Of a DNA stretch of 64,000 bases, positions 1 to 11,559 are shown in pieces (the first letter of the stretch is position 1; each line of letters begins with the position of its first letter). The notes under the pieces are model-generated. The model saw only the letters and a program-made list of their open reading frames with translations. It was not told the origin of the DNA and searched no databases. The position numbers were made by a program, and so were the translations under genes. Where the stretch lies: contig BRKX01000006.1 in NCBI GenBank assembly GCA_026008535.1, forward strand, positions 8,764,501 to 8,828,500, given 5' to 3'. The stretch comes from Perilla frutescens. Lineage: Eukaryota; Streptophyta; Magnoliopsida; Lamiales; Lamiaceae.

Positions 1-44
1 TCGGTTCGGTTCTCAGTTTTCGGTACTTTTTGCTCACCCCTACA
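1..44. repeat. Truncated end of a hAT-like repeat
   Basis: Read on the minus strand, these bases begin TAGGGGTGAGCAAAAAG and run into ACCGAAA and GAACCGAACC motifs. This is the style of terminus (TAGGGGTG plus GGTTC-rich subterminal repeats) also seen in the hAT-type elements further along. Only the end lies inside the window, so the superfamily is inferred. Confidence 0.35.
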
Positions 45-1058
45 GGCTTGGTTACAAACTTGTATTAATAAATAGGCTTGGGCTTAGTGATGAGATTTTT
101 CTTTCACAGCGATTTGATCAAAAACCAAGTTCTAATTAACCAATCTCACTATGCAAGCGGACACATATAGCATAATAGACAGGGTCGAACACAGGAATTA
201 AATGCATTTTTGAGCCTACAAGTACCATAACATCAAACTATTTCACTAGTTAAACAATTTGAATTTTTTTTAGATAATTAACTAAGACAGTGGAAATTGC
301 AATAACTAAACAATTTAACAATAATTGAAAAATAAACGGAAATCAAATCACGCAAAATCTTAAGGAGGAAAAATGGCTCTAGGTCATTGTTCATTAATGA
401 AAACTTGTTCATTAAATAATGGATTTATGCATAATCTTCCCAAACAATAATTGATACCAAATTTAGTCGAAGCCCTCTCTCGAGCAACTGAGACCTTTCA
501 ATTAAACTCAATTCCCCTATCTCTAGGGCTAAATGGCAATTTAATCTAATTAAGCACAATCAATTAACAAACATTAATTAAACATTAATATCTCGATCTA
601 ATGCAAAATTGAAACCATAAATCATTTATCCATGCACAATTGATTCTCTTGAACCCAATTATACACCAAATTCTATCATAAGATGGCTAATCAAAGAATA
701 GAAACAATCAAATCATGATTTATGAGAAAGAAGGGGAAGATTAAGCAATAACCCATGTTTAATTCACAAACTCATCACCAAATCACAACACCCTAGATAC
801 CAAGAAATTTAGCTATTCATACTCAAAATAACAAACAAAACAACACAAAATAGAAGCATAGATCAAGGTAAGATGAAACCCGAAAACTTGTATTAAAATC
901 TCCAAAATAGCTCTTGTTCCACAAGCTCTAAAGCTCCAAATGCAAAATTCTATTTCTCTCTCTAAAAGTGGAAAAATATGAAGTTGGATCCAAATTTTCG
1001 AGCTAAGGTATATATATATACAAGGTATGGGAAGATAGGATGAAGAATAAAGCAAAAA
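45..1058. other. AT-rich intergenic sequence, no gene seen
   Basis: No reading frame with recognisable domains. A short stretch (about 160-200) resembles untranslated sequence of plant retrotransposons, but no LTR pair can be found. The small minus-strand frame at 813-1055 is low-complexity and has no recognisable domain. Confidence 0.5.
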
Positions 1059-1074
1059 TCAAAAATTCCGGAAA

Positions 1075-1300
1075 TGTGACATAGGGGCGCTACACGAGGT
1101 CGGTCGCACCCCTGCGGCTCGCGTCGCATCAGGGAGGCGCGACCCGGGTGGGATCAAGGCTGGCCCGGGTCGCATTGCAGGCCATGGTTTTTCAGCCGCG
1201 GACACGGAGCGCCGGTCGCAGGTCCTAGCTCTGGGTCGCGCCGGGCTACAGTGCCGCTCGGCGCTGCGGCTTCGACCCGGCCTTCGTGTTTTCTCCTCCA
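1075..1300. repeat. GC-rich island built of GTCGC/GACCCGGG motifs
   Basis: About 225 bases of markedly GC-rich sequence in an AT-rich surround, with repeated gtcgc, gcgacc and cccgggt motifs on both strands. It opens a 97-codon minus-strand frame (1059-1352) whose Arg/Pro-rich translation resembles no family. GC-rich blocks of this kind occur in LTRs of some large plant retrotransposons, which is the likeliest origin, but no partner copy is in the window. Confidence 0.4.
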
Positions 1301-1582
1301 ACCGATTCAGCTTTCCGGTCGCTTCCTCTTCTCCCGATACGCACTTCGACACTCCATTTGATCTTTTCTCGATTCTCGGGCCTTGGTTTGCTTATTTTAC
1401 CCTGTTTTCTGAATTAACGGTGTTAGCAACACTTATTCTAAATATCATCTAAAATTACCCTATACTATTACTAAACATACTAAAACATGATAAAAACATA
1501 CGGATTAATGCTCGGATTAGGACTAAAATACGAGTATGTCACTTAGGTTTTGAAAAGCCCATTTATTTTAACAGGTCGGCCC

Positions 1583-1585
<3 letters not shown>

Positions 1586-1612
<27 letters not shown>
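1586..1612. repeat. (TA)n microsatellite
   Basis: Uninterrupted alternating AT run. Confidence 0.9.
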
Positions 1613-1613
<1 letters not shown>

Positions 1614-1799
1614 ATGTAACTATGTAAGTTAATAAAAATAAAATCATCTATTATATATATTTGTTTAATTAAAAAATGAAATAATATCTAATTAAAAAGT
1701 AAAAAAGAAAGGGGGAAATGCTCTAACCCTAATACTTTCTCGCCTAATTTACGCCTCTAGCAGACTTCACGGTTCTAGCAGACCAGCACCAATTCACGC

Positions 1800-1899
1800 C
1801 GCTGAATCCAATTTCATCGAGAGAAGCGAGGTAGAGGAGGTTATTTAGACGGAGTCAGTCAGTCAGAGACGATGAGGGAGAAGAAGACATCAGAAATAG
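1800..1899 (+). other. Possible orphan first exon
   Basis: A purine-rich leader is followed by an ATG at 1872 and a short basic peptide start (MREKKTSEI), then a good donor (AG|GTAAGT, junction at 1899/1900). No downstream exon was found before repeats begin. It could be a captured gene fragment or chance. Confidence 0.2.
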
Positions 1900-2154
1900 G
1901 TAAGTTTTTTCCCACTGGCCCTCAATCTGCCATCTTCTTCTTTACTCCAAGCAATTGGGCGTTGGCAGAAGCAGACTACTTTGTTATTTTTATTTTGCAT
2001 TTTGACTTCAATTGTCTGCCTTTCTTATTTCCATTTTGCATTTTGACTTCTATTGTTATTGACTTAAATTTACGTTGATTTTGAATTGATACATGTTATA
2101 TATCTAGATATGTTATTTTTTGTGAATGTTAATCTTAGTTGAATAAAAAAAATT

Positions 2155-2340
2155 AGGTAGCCTCAAATAGGCTTTTATAAGGCTCAAAGCCTAGCTTGTT
2201 TTATTAAAAAGGTCAGGTCTGGGCCTATAAAAAAGCCTACAATAGATAATGGGCCAGGCTTGGGCCTAACATTTTTATAATAGGCCCAGGCCTAACAAGG
2301 TAAAGACCAACCTGGCTTGACCCATTTTCCAGCCCTAGTG
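2155..2340. repeat. GGCCT/AGGCC-rich dispersed repeat
   Basis: Dense alternating gggcct, aggcc and gcccag motifs ending in ttttccagccctag. This looks like the subterminal part of a hAT-like MITE. No clear partner terminus or target duplication was found. Confidence 0.35.
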
Positions 2341-2348
2341 GGCCCATT

Positions 2349-2745
2349 TAAAGGGAATAAAATCTTCTAGTCCACATTTCATATCCTACTATGAAATTTA
2401 ATATTTTAAAAATGTTATTCAAAAAATAACTTTTATTATAGTTTTACAAATCACAATCAACATTTATTGCTAAAAATTGAAATTTTTTAAAATTATATAT
2501 CCTACTTTTGGAATAATCAATCATATTAATCAATTATATTAACTAAAAAATAAGAAATAAATATTAAAAAATAAATATAAACCCTAATTGGGTGGAATGA
2601 ACCCTAAATAATGATTATAAAATTAAACTATGTCATAACAAATTGAAATTGAAGAAAAAAAATTGATGAAAATCGAATAGAAATCAAAATAGGACACCAA
2701 ATAGGATATAGAAAAGTGGGATAGAAGATTTCATTTATTTAAAAT
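2349..2745. repeat. MITE family 'M', copy 1
   Basis: The left end has AAATCTTCTAGTCCAC and the right end, read on the opposite strand, has GAAATCTTCTATCCCAC, giving imperfect terminal inverted repeats around an AT-rich body. The body (tttattgctaaaaattgaaa, tatattaactaaaaaataa, aaaccctaattgg) recurs at 15.76-16.14 kb and 17.40-17.72 kb, and the left part at 60.1 kb. No coding capacity. Confidence 0.6.
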
Positions 2746-3339
2746 GGATTGATTGTAAAATAAGTACAGATTGCCCAAATAACTCATATGTTTTAAATCG
2801 TGCTCAACTATCTCAATTTTAGATTAAAGTTACCTAGATAAAATTTTAACCCACTTTCAATTCATTAATTTTGTAAAATAATCACTCTTAATAACCCTGA
2901 TCTGTACCTTTATTAAAATAAAATTCGCTACATAATCACACTAACTTTTGGATAATAGATCAAGGGGAAGAAGACATGATGACATGATATTAAAGAAAAA
3001 TATGTGTGATCAAATAAATCTATCCATCATTGGTAAATATAAATTGGGATATTTTTGTTAAAATTTCGAGTAATATAGTAACATCAAGATTCAATCAATT
3101 GATTAATTAAATATAAGGAAATAACTTGATAGTTTTAATGTGAATATCAGATAAAATAAAATATCTACAAGTATCAAACAAGTTGATAAATTAAAAGTTT
3201 ATGAATCTCTATTCCCATGTTTGCTGGTTTTAATGTCTGAACTTTTTTATTTTATTTTTGGGTAATAATATTCATTGCATTTGATAACACTAACCAACAA
3301 AGAAAGAGCCCTCGGAAAATATGTGACATGTCACATGCG
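2746..3339. other. AT-rich spacer, nothing recognised
   Basis: No gene, no structured repeat. Confidence 0.5.
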
Positions 3340-3399
3340 TCAATCTATCTATCTATCTATTTATCTATCTATCTATACATACATACATACATACATACG
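3340..3399. repeat. (TATC)n/(CATA)n microsatellite
   Basis: Compound tetranucleotide array directly abutting the left end of the MULE that begins at 3400. Confidence 0.9.
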
Positions 3400-4600
3400 T
3401 AGGGGTGGAGTTATATAAAAACAACTCCTTGTGTGAGAAATGAGAACACATCTCACACCACACATCCATCAAAAATCAAAGGTCCCAGATTTGATGAAAA
3501 AGGTGGTGGCAATTTTGTAATATCTGAAAAGTTTTTTGCGCGGGGGTATTATCGTAATTTGGTAATTCTTATAAAAATCGCGGAGGATTTGATAACAGAT
3601 CGTTATGCTAACGAAGTATTATCATTATGCTAACGAAGCATTATAGGTATGCTAATTAAAATTTTCAAATATTGTTAACGAAAAAATTATTCTAAAAATT
3701 AATTATAAACCTAATTTGATTTAATAAACCCTAATTGAATGGAAAAAATCATAATTGGATGAAATAAACCTAATTAGATGAAATAAACATTAATTGGATG
3801 TGGTAAACCCTAAATGAGTTGGAACAAATCATAATAATAATATATTTGTACTACGTTAGCATTATGGTTTTGCTTCGTCAGCATTGCGAATACACTATGT
3901 TAGCATATGATAATACTCTGTTAACATACGTTATAAACCATAATTGCATGGGATAAACCATAATAATCAATTAAGAACTGTAAACAAAAAATTAAAATTT
4001 AAAAAAATAATGATAATTAGATAGAATAAACCATAATCGAGATTAAATAAACCATAATTGAGATTTAATAAACCCTGATAAATTTATACTACGCTACCGT
4101 TATGATAATTCTTTGTTAGCACAACGAACACATTATATTAGCATATGAAAAATTCTTCGTTAGCATATGCTATCATATGTTATCATAATGCTGACGAAGA
4201 ATTATTATATGCTAGCGAAAGCATTTACAACCTGAGCACGCGTAAAAAAATTTCTTTTTTTATTTTTCGTTCATATTTTTTTCATCTAAACATAGCCTTT
4301 AGACATCTTAAATGAAAGAGTATGAAGAGAGCTTTAATTTGATATATTTTTTGTGTGCATTGGATAAAAAACGAGCAAGTTATGGTCGGTTAAAGTTTTT
4401 AAGATTTTTTTTAATTGCTGACATCATCATTTTTAATGGGTTTGGACGAAAATAGTCCTCTTTCCTTTATTTTTTGCCCTATTATTTACGAAATTACCAC
4501 CTTAAATCTCAAGCATTGGATCATTAAATTAGATGGTGTAAGGCCAGATGGGTTCTCATTTCTCACACCAACAAAGTGTTCTCATATGATCCATATCCTA
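3400..4600. mobile_element. Non-autonomous MULE A
   Basis: The left end (TAGGGGTGGAG..., then TTGTGTGAGAAATGAGAACA) and the right end on the opposite strand (TAGGATATGG..., then TGGTGTGAGAAATGAGAAC) form an imperfect inverted repeat of roughly 60-70 bases. The interior has no coding sequence. It carries many subterminal copies of TGCTAACGAAG/CTTCGTTAGCA-like motifs on both strands. The ends match those of the elements at 4617-6054 and 33246-47158, the last of which carries a FAR1-type transposase remnant, so this is inferred to be a deletion derivative of the same family. A 9-bp target duplication is not visible because both flanks are microsatellite. Confidence 0.6.
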
Positions 4601-4616
4601 CACACACACACACATA
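4601..4616. repeat. (CA)n microsatellite between two MULEs
   Basis: Short CA run ending in tata, shared by the right end of MULE A and the left end of MULE B. Confidence 0.85.
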
Positions 4617-5798
4617 TAGGATTTGGTTCAAATAAAAACGCATGTTTGGGTGAGAAATAGGAACTATTTATAGCCGTTAGATCTATTAAAATTAATGGTG
4701 CGGATTTAGGTTGAGATTTAATATTTCTTTTTAATTATAAATTTTTTTAATTAGATATGAATATTATAGTGGTTTGATAATGCAATCCCATAATAATAGG
4801 TCAAATCATATGTATATTTATTTTTATTTCCTTATTTCTCTCTCCCACTACAACGTGATTTTATGTTTTATTTTGTATAATTTTTTTATCTGTTTTATCT
4901 TCTCTACGGTTTTTATCGGGGTTCTTCATTTTTGGTTCCATTCAGCACAATTTTTATCATCCACCAACACTGCTTATATTTTTTTTATCTTTTATCATTC
5001 ATTTACTATATATTTTTGTTATTTTTGGTATTTCTTTGTTGTGCTAAAAATAATAAATTCATTTTTCTTATTTGTTGATTGTTATGGATCATTTAGAAAT
5101 TCTCATCATATATTATTTGTTTTAAAATAAAAAGTTACACATTGTGCAATGAAATGGTATTTGAGAAACAATAAAATGTCACAATAGAAGCAATGAACTA
5201 TTTATGGTTTTTAAAAAAATCCCTAATCCATAAGAGCTATTGATATGAATTTAGCAATTTTGCAAGCAATGTATTGATTCTACATAAGCAATGATTAGAT
5301 ATCCCATCATTTTTATTTTTAAAAAAATTTATGGGTAAGCAATGATTTTCGTGTATATAAGTAATAACATACAACACTTAACAAAGCATCAATTGTCATC
5401 ATATATACTATTTTAAAAAAATCGAATTGTTACGCATCATGCAATGAAATGGTATGTGAGAAGCAATAAAATGTTACAAAACAAGCAATAATTATTTCTG
5501 GCAGAAATTTAAGAAATTATAATATTATAATCGTTGAAATGGTACATAATAATAAATAGAACTGTTAATAACATGCATTGCAACATTATATAAAATGCAA
5601 TCAAATTTCTTATTTTTGATCAATGCATGTCATGAGTTTTTGAATGTTCTTACTAATAATGAGGAATTTGTTGCTTATGATATTAAATTTTGTAGCTTAG
5701 AATGTTTAAATTTAGTGTTATGTCGGTTTCGTAACTTAGACAGTGATCTGCAGTGGCTGAATAATGGTCGACGACTATGAGAGAGAAAGAGAAAGGAC

Positions 5799-5852
<54 letters not shown>

Positions 5853-6054
5853 TATGGAGATTTATTTGGATATTTCCATATGATTATAAATATAAAATTA
5901 CATTAATGTTATTTTGTTTAAAATTTAACTATTAAATTGATATTATGGCATATTTCCTAATTTTAATCTCAACCATTCATCCATACAAATTGAAAGGTCA
6001 GGATTTGTTCCTATGTCTCACACAAAGAGTAATCCTCATTATAACATATCCCTA
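4617..6054. mobile_element. Non-autonomous MULE B
   Basis: Left end TAGGATTTGGTTC followed by GGGTGAGAAATAGGAACTA; right end, opposite strand, TAGGGATATGTTATAATG followed by TGTGTGAGACATAGGAACAA. These form inverted repeats of the same type as MULE A and MULE C. The interior is AT-rich, has repeated AGCAATG motifs (about 5150-5500) and a long (GA)n tract, and has no transposase. Reading frames at 4774-5130 and 5595-5780 are Phe/Tyr-rich or short and look like chance. Confidence 0.6.
5800..5848. repeat. (GA)n microsatellite
   Basis: About 24 uninterrupted GA units, near the right end of MULE B. Confidence 0.95.
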
Positions 6055-6059
6055 TATAT

Positions 6060-6270
6060 ATATGTGCAAAATCGTGTGATAAACAACAATTCTAGTATAA
6101 ACCGTTGTCTATCACATAATTTAACATTTATATGTTAGACAACGGTGTTTATATAATAGACAATAATTTTGAGTTAATAGACAACAGTAGTCACATTTAT
6201 TGTTGTAAATTTTCCATATTTTTTTTTTTTTGCATTTTTCACGACAGTTTAGACTACAATTGTTGTCTTT
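6060..6270. repeat. Region of repeated ACAACGGT / ACCGTTGT motifs
   Basis: Several direct and inverted copies of tagacaacggt, aaccgttgtcta and acaacaatt lie within about 200 bases. Clusters of this exact kind are typical of the subterminal regions of plant CACTA elements. No CACTA terminus (CACTAC...) is visible, so this is at most a truncated end. Confidence 0.35.
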
Positions 6271-7186
6271 TAATAAATTTTTGCAATCTTATTTATTATT
6301 TTTTTACTTAGAAATTTGAGATTTTGCCAATCTTTTTTTTTTTGGAAATTTGAGAGTAACATTTTATATTTTATTTTTTTTAAGCATATGTGGAGGATTT
6401 GTAGTACTATATTTGTTGCTTAAACAATTAGTATTTGTGTTGCGCTATAATAATAATAACATCATATATAAGTATAACAAATGTGCAATAACTTATTATT
6501 TTTCTATTTCAATTTCATCATTTAAAATAATTAAATAATTATATGTTTTAAATCTGTCATATATTCAAAGAAATCAAATGATCTTTAATCGTGGACAATT
6601 ATACAATGCTATTTATAAAATCGTGTCATTTGAAATATTCCAATTCGATCTTTCTAACATGGATTTTCATTTAGTTCCTAAATTTAATTTTCTTTTTATT
6701 TGTCGTAAAATTGATCTTTTTATCTAATTACTTAATGCATGTGCATATTGTTTTACTAATTTCTAAAACTTGAACACAACATATATAATTAAAAAATAAT
6801 CATAATATTACGAATTTAAAAAAAAAAACTGTGCATTGCACATGAGAAATACTAGTTATTATCTAAAACTTTGCCACCTAAAGACTCCAAAATGGGTCAT
6901 CTTCTGTAGATTATTTTCCAATTAAACTACATTAAATAAACTAAAAATATAAACTTTTGAATAAATCCATGGTAAATTCAGTTAGTTTCACAAATAATAC
7001 TGTATGAGGAATAATTTAGATTAACAGAATATTTATGTGGATGTACGTGTTTACAGTAATTTGAGTTTTTTGTGTGTTTACATTGTCATATCGTTTCGAC
7101 GTTTCCCTTTATATCATATATTCCTGTTACATAAGTTCGGGATTAATATCTCAGTTATTGACATAAAATTCTCTCAAATTCTGCAG
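6271..7186. other. AT-rich spacer with a GTGCATTGCAC...ACTAGT motif
   Basis: No gene. Around 6832-6856 is ctgtgcattgcacatg followed by aaatactagt. Comparable tails occur near 28290-28312 and 31655-31675. Such motifs mark the ends of an abundant dispersed plant repeat; its class is uncertain. Confidence 0.4.
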
Positions 7187-7202
7187 ATTTTATTTATTTA
7201 TT
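7187..7202 (-). terminator. Candidate polyadenylation signal of the SBP1-type gene
   Basis: On the minus strand there are overlapping AATAAA hexamers about 185 bases after the stop codon of the selenium-binding protein gene. The position is suitable for a plant 3' UTR. Inferred from sequence only. Confidence 0.45.
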
Positions 7203-7385
7203 TCTGTTAAATTAGTCAGCCTAAAAATAGGTTGTAATGAACGATAAATCAGATTATAACCAGAGCAAGATACTAAAAGTTTCATCAGAATACAAATTTG
7301 GTTGCTTATTTGTCTCCACACACTCCACGTTACTTTTGCTGCTGCAACCATTATTAACACAACCTTGTCCAGATATATAGAGAGC

Positions 7386-10300
7386 TTAAATCCAAATATC
7401 GGAAGTGCAGTCTCCACCGGGATATCTCATTTCATGCGCCAGCGAGGGACCGTCGGGTTCAGCTCCGAAGTCCACGAAGAACCTCGGGTTGATCTCGAGT
7501 CCCCCTTTCTCCGTGTCAACATCAATCTGTAGCATGTGGCCACCTTTCTCCACAAGCTCCGGATAAAACTGCCGGTCCCATGTGCTGAACAGAGAGTTTG
7601 TAACATATAGCCTTGTCCCGTCCAAACTCAGCTGTATCATCTGCGGCCCTCCTCTTAGTTCATGTCCCTAAAGTTGATACATTGTGAAAATGTTAATGTG
7701 ATATGTTGTCAAACTGGGTCAAGATTTGTTAGATGGTACTCATACTCAGATCTAAACACCAACAAAATTACAAATATGCCAAACCAAATATAGACGATAT
7801 CTAATAGATCTTGACCTGTTAGATGGTTTGACAACTTAGCAGATGAAGTGGAAGCAAGAAATTAAAAATGTACCAGGCACACATGGTGTGCTTGGCTTAA
7901 ACGTTAATCAGGGAATACCTGAACGTCTGGTACGTCAATCTGGTGTGTCGTGCCATCTTCTGCCTCCACGACCACAGCACTTCCTTTCCGGACTGAACCT
8001 CCAACCCATACCTGGCCCACCAACTGTGGATTTGCAGGGTCTTCAATGTTATATTGTCTAATGTCTCCGTGAAGCCAGTTGGCCAGGTAGAGAAAACGGT
8101 CATCAAGAGATATCAGGAAATCAGTTATAAGACCTGGCATCTCAGGAAGAATCCAGTTTTGCACCTTCAGTGGCTTCACTGATATTGATAACTGCAGTTG
8201 ATTCAGATTTTACACATCAAATATGTGTTACTTTGAGCTGTTGATTGAAGAGAGTAAGCCAGTTCTCACATACCTCATGACCCCAAGTCTCATCCGGCTT
8301 CTTGAAAAATCGTACCATATTGCTCGTCAGAGCACACCCCACAAAACCAGTATCCTTGGTAGGATCATGCAAGAATCGGATCTGTAGAAAGATCAGACAC
8401 GCGTGTTTAAAGATTATCCGTAGTGTATATTTAGCTATTTTAGAATTTTCCATTAGTCCTGAAAAGATATAGAACAATGGCAATGTAGCTACTAACCTCC
8501 AAAGGTAAGAGACCAGTATTTCCAAGATCCAATGTCTGTTTCAGCTCTCCCCCGGGCCAGCTGTATACGTGCAAATGTCTCCCGTATAGACCATCAGAAA
8601 CATGCTGAAGGTTAAAACCTTTGGTAAAAGCAGCAGGAGCTCCCCATGAAGTGCTGATCATGGTCTTGTGCCGAGGCTGGTACCAGAAATCGTAGCCATA
8701 GAGAGGGCTGTTCCCTGGTTTCTCCCACCTATCATAAAAAAATTCGAGCATGTTTGTTAATTTCATAACCTCTTAGAAACAACATTGAGCCACACAACGA
8801 GCTTCCTGATACCAGAGGAAGATTGCCATAAATCTACCAATGTGAGAAGGTAAGAATGAATAAAGAGGGAAGAACTGTGATGAAGTGGTTCTGGCTCTCC
8901 CAATACAGCTATATACAGTCACAGTTCAGCAATCACAATCATTCAAGGTGAACAGGGATTACTATATTCCTTCAAATTCTTAAGCAGATATAAACAGAAT
9001 CTACCTTCCTTTCACATTAAAATCCGAGTCCAGAAGAAGAAATCCGTTTCCTTCAGCATTTCCATCTTTATCTCCAAGACATGACACCATGATTTCACCA
9101 GATGCGAGACAGTGAGCTGTGTGCGGGTATGCCAGCCCCGTCTTCTGTATTACATCCTTGGGATCAACAACCTTATGCAAAGATGGAGCCTTTGGATCTT
9201 TTTGGGTATCAACAGCATATATGCGCCCAGACCTGAGAAAAAAGCAGTTGATGTCATATTTGAAAGGCAACCCTAAAAGACACAAATAAATTGCGCAAAA
9301 TATTCCCCAACTCCATTAAATCTGCATCAAGCAAAGAGATTGCATCAAAGAATTTCCCCTAATTTATCACATTTTGCAATCTGGAATATTAAACAATGTG
9401 ATGCCAGTCTAGTAATTATATTCCGTACCAATTGTGTAAACATTTTATCTTTCTGTGCTTAGGCCTATTTATTAGCACGCATCCTGACAATAGTTTCTAA
9501 TGAAAAAACATTTGTATTAGTTAATTGGACAAATTAAATAACCACAGTAGTATTCTAAAGCTCAATGAGGAAGCCGGTATCTATAGCTGGAATATAGGCA
9601 GTACATACACATGGAACACTAGGTAAAACAAGTGTAAAGTTGATACAATTTTACCCTGAAACACACAACAAAATAAGCTATTTCAGATGAACAACTGCAA
9701 CGAGTCATTCCTTATACATGATTAGCACAACGAGTCAAGGGAGACTTAGAAAACTCCGCTACTTACACTAGTGAAGGCAGGACAAGATACCGCCGTGCAG
9801 CTGATGGATCTCCATGGCAAGAGCTGCAAGAATTCCATCCAGAATGGTGCAGTTCATCGCCTAGGTAAGGCATGGGCAGCCGGTGGATGACTTTAGAATA
9901 TGTTGGTGAATTTGGATCAACATCCACAGTAGCAAGGTAATCTGGCTTCTCCTTTCCAGTTCCTATCAAAGAACCAAGGTTTCCATAAAGTAATCAGGCT
10001 TTATCCAAAGCAATTCGAACTTTTCTATAGCGTGGCAACTGATAATCCTACAGTTAAATTACTCCCCTCCAGAGGTACGAATTCCCCTTGAAAATCTAGG
10101 CAATAACCAATGATCTATTTTTCTATTCAATTTCAGCTAAAATATCCAATAGGAGTAAAAAGAACACATTAAATTTAGAAATCAACTGTTAAGATAATTT
10201 CATCGATTTATTCATGAGTATCCATATTGAATATGATCAAATTGTAACTCTTGTATTTCACTCTAGCGTTCCACGTTAAATAATTTCGAAGTAACAGAAC

Positions 10301-10777
10301 ACTATTATTCCTGTCAATTCTTGACAGAACAGATACAATCTGTTTCACTAGACCACCATTACCTCCTAAAAGTTCTCTTCTTGATCTGTTTTCTTGATTG
10401 TGATTCCATCCCACAATCACAGATAAAACAAATAATCCATCACCCAAAGAAAAAGAAAAACACATCAAACTAATGATCAAGAAACCATCAAAGATACAGT
10501 CCAGATTCGCACTCTACCTAAAAGAAAAGTAAAAAAAATAGCAAAAGAAGAAACAAAAACAGCATTAATACAAATTAAAAAAAAAAATCCAACTCAACAA
10601 ACCGGAGAAAGAAAAAAAAGAAAAAAGAAGTCTTTTACCTGTATAGATACAGGTGACATAGATAAGAGTTTCTCTGGGACCAGACATGGCTTCAAGCGGA
10701 GTAGCATAACCTGGTCCTTTCTCACAGCATCCATTTCCCACTTCTGCATGCTGCAACACCACCCTATCTGTTGCCAT
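7386..10777 (-). CDS. SBP1: Selenium-binding protein 1 / methanethiol oxidase, seven exons
   Basis: Plant SBP1 proteins are cytosolic, bind selenium through Cys residues and belong to the SBP56 (methanethiol oxidase) family. Exons, minus strand: 10777-10639, 9962-9767, 9232-9005, 8728-8497, 8381-8274, 8191-7919, 7667-7386. All junctions are GT-AG, phases agree and there is no internal stop, giving 485 residues, close to the family's usual length. Visible signatures are a Cys-Cys pair at residues 17-18 (the selenium-binding position in the Arabidopsis homologue), HHSGWNSCSSCHGD at about 85-98, and the family's C-terminus ending GGDCTSDIWI. The start is the first ATG, followed by the conserved GPGYATPLEAMSGP block. 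The exon 6 acceptor gives LSISVKPLK, slightly unlike homologues I know, so that junction is the least certain. This is the only clearly intact conserved metabolic gene in the window. Confidence 0.95.
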
Positions 10778-11212
10778 CTCTCTTCCTTTCTCTCTCTGCT
10801 AAAATTTGAACAACGCCCAGATTCCAGACCTCTAGAAAAGATAAGCCCTTTTAATCTTTCTGAGTGTTCACGAGTTTATTTGAGAATCCGAAAGCGCCAG
10901 AGGTATGGGCGTGAGCTAATTGATTAATACAAAGCTGACGCTCTCGGTTTGCTGTATACTTGTATGTATGTGTATTTTGAAGAAGAAAATTATACGATGA
11001 TTTCTAATTTTCTAACAATGTTTGAAGCTAAAATGCTAAATGTGTCTAGGTGCAATGAATTTTATTTAGTTTTCAGAAGTTCTAAATTGTAATTTTCTTT
11101 GTGCATATCTTCTAATTTTCTTTGTGCATAAATTGTAATTATACGATACTTACTATATATTCATAGTAAAAGATGAGATTAAAAGAAACTAATTATTATT
11201 ATTATTAGTAGT
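10778..11212 (-). promoter_or_regulatory. 5' UTR and promoter region of the SBP1-type gene
   Basis: Immediately upstream of the start codon (minus strand) is a purine-rich leader (CT-rich on the plus strand, 10778-10800). No convincing TATA box could be fixed. The upstream side ends at a hAT-like MITE beginning 11213, so any promoter must lie within about 435 bases or include transposon sequence. Confidence 0.4.
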
Positions 11213-11542
11213 TAGGGGTGTAAATGAGTCGAGCCGATCCCGAACAAACATATGTTCAAACTTGTTTGAAATGATATCGAGTTTTAAATTTTATGTTTGA
11301 GCTTGTTTGATTATCTATCGAGTCGAGCTCAAACGAGCTTTAATTGAGTCGAACACGAGTCGAGCTCGAGTAGTTTGATATTTTTACTTATCGAGCTCGA
11401 GTTCGAGCCGAGCTTTAAATTTTATCGAAGATAAAATTATGTTCAAGCTTGTTTGATATGCTTATCGAACCGAACTCGAACGAGCTTTTAACGAACGAAC
11501 ACGAGTCGAGTATCGAGCTATTTGATGTAATTTTCAGCCCTA
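11213..11542. mobile_element. hAT-like MITE with GAGTCGAGC repeats
   Basis: Starts TAGGGGTGTAAATGA and ends, read inversely, TAGGGCTGAAAATTA. It is flanked by ttagtagt and gtagtagt, an 8-bp duplication with one mismatch. The body is full of cgagtcgagc / gagctcgag motifs and has no coding capacity. The 8-bp duplication points to hAT. Confidence 0.6.
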
Positions 11543-11559
11543 GTAGTAGTAGTATAATA

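Noticed and set aside
1059..1352. Arg/Pro-rich 97-residue protein
   Set aside because: An open frame caused by GC-rich repeat sequence; no homology, no promoter.
4774..5130. 118-residue hydrophobic protein
   Set aside because: Phe/Ile/Tyr-rich translation of AT-rich DNA inside a non-autonomous MULE; no initiation or splice context.
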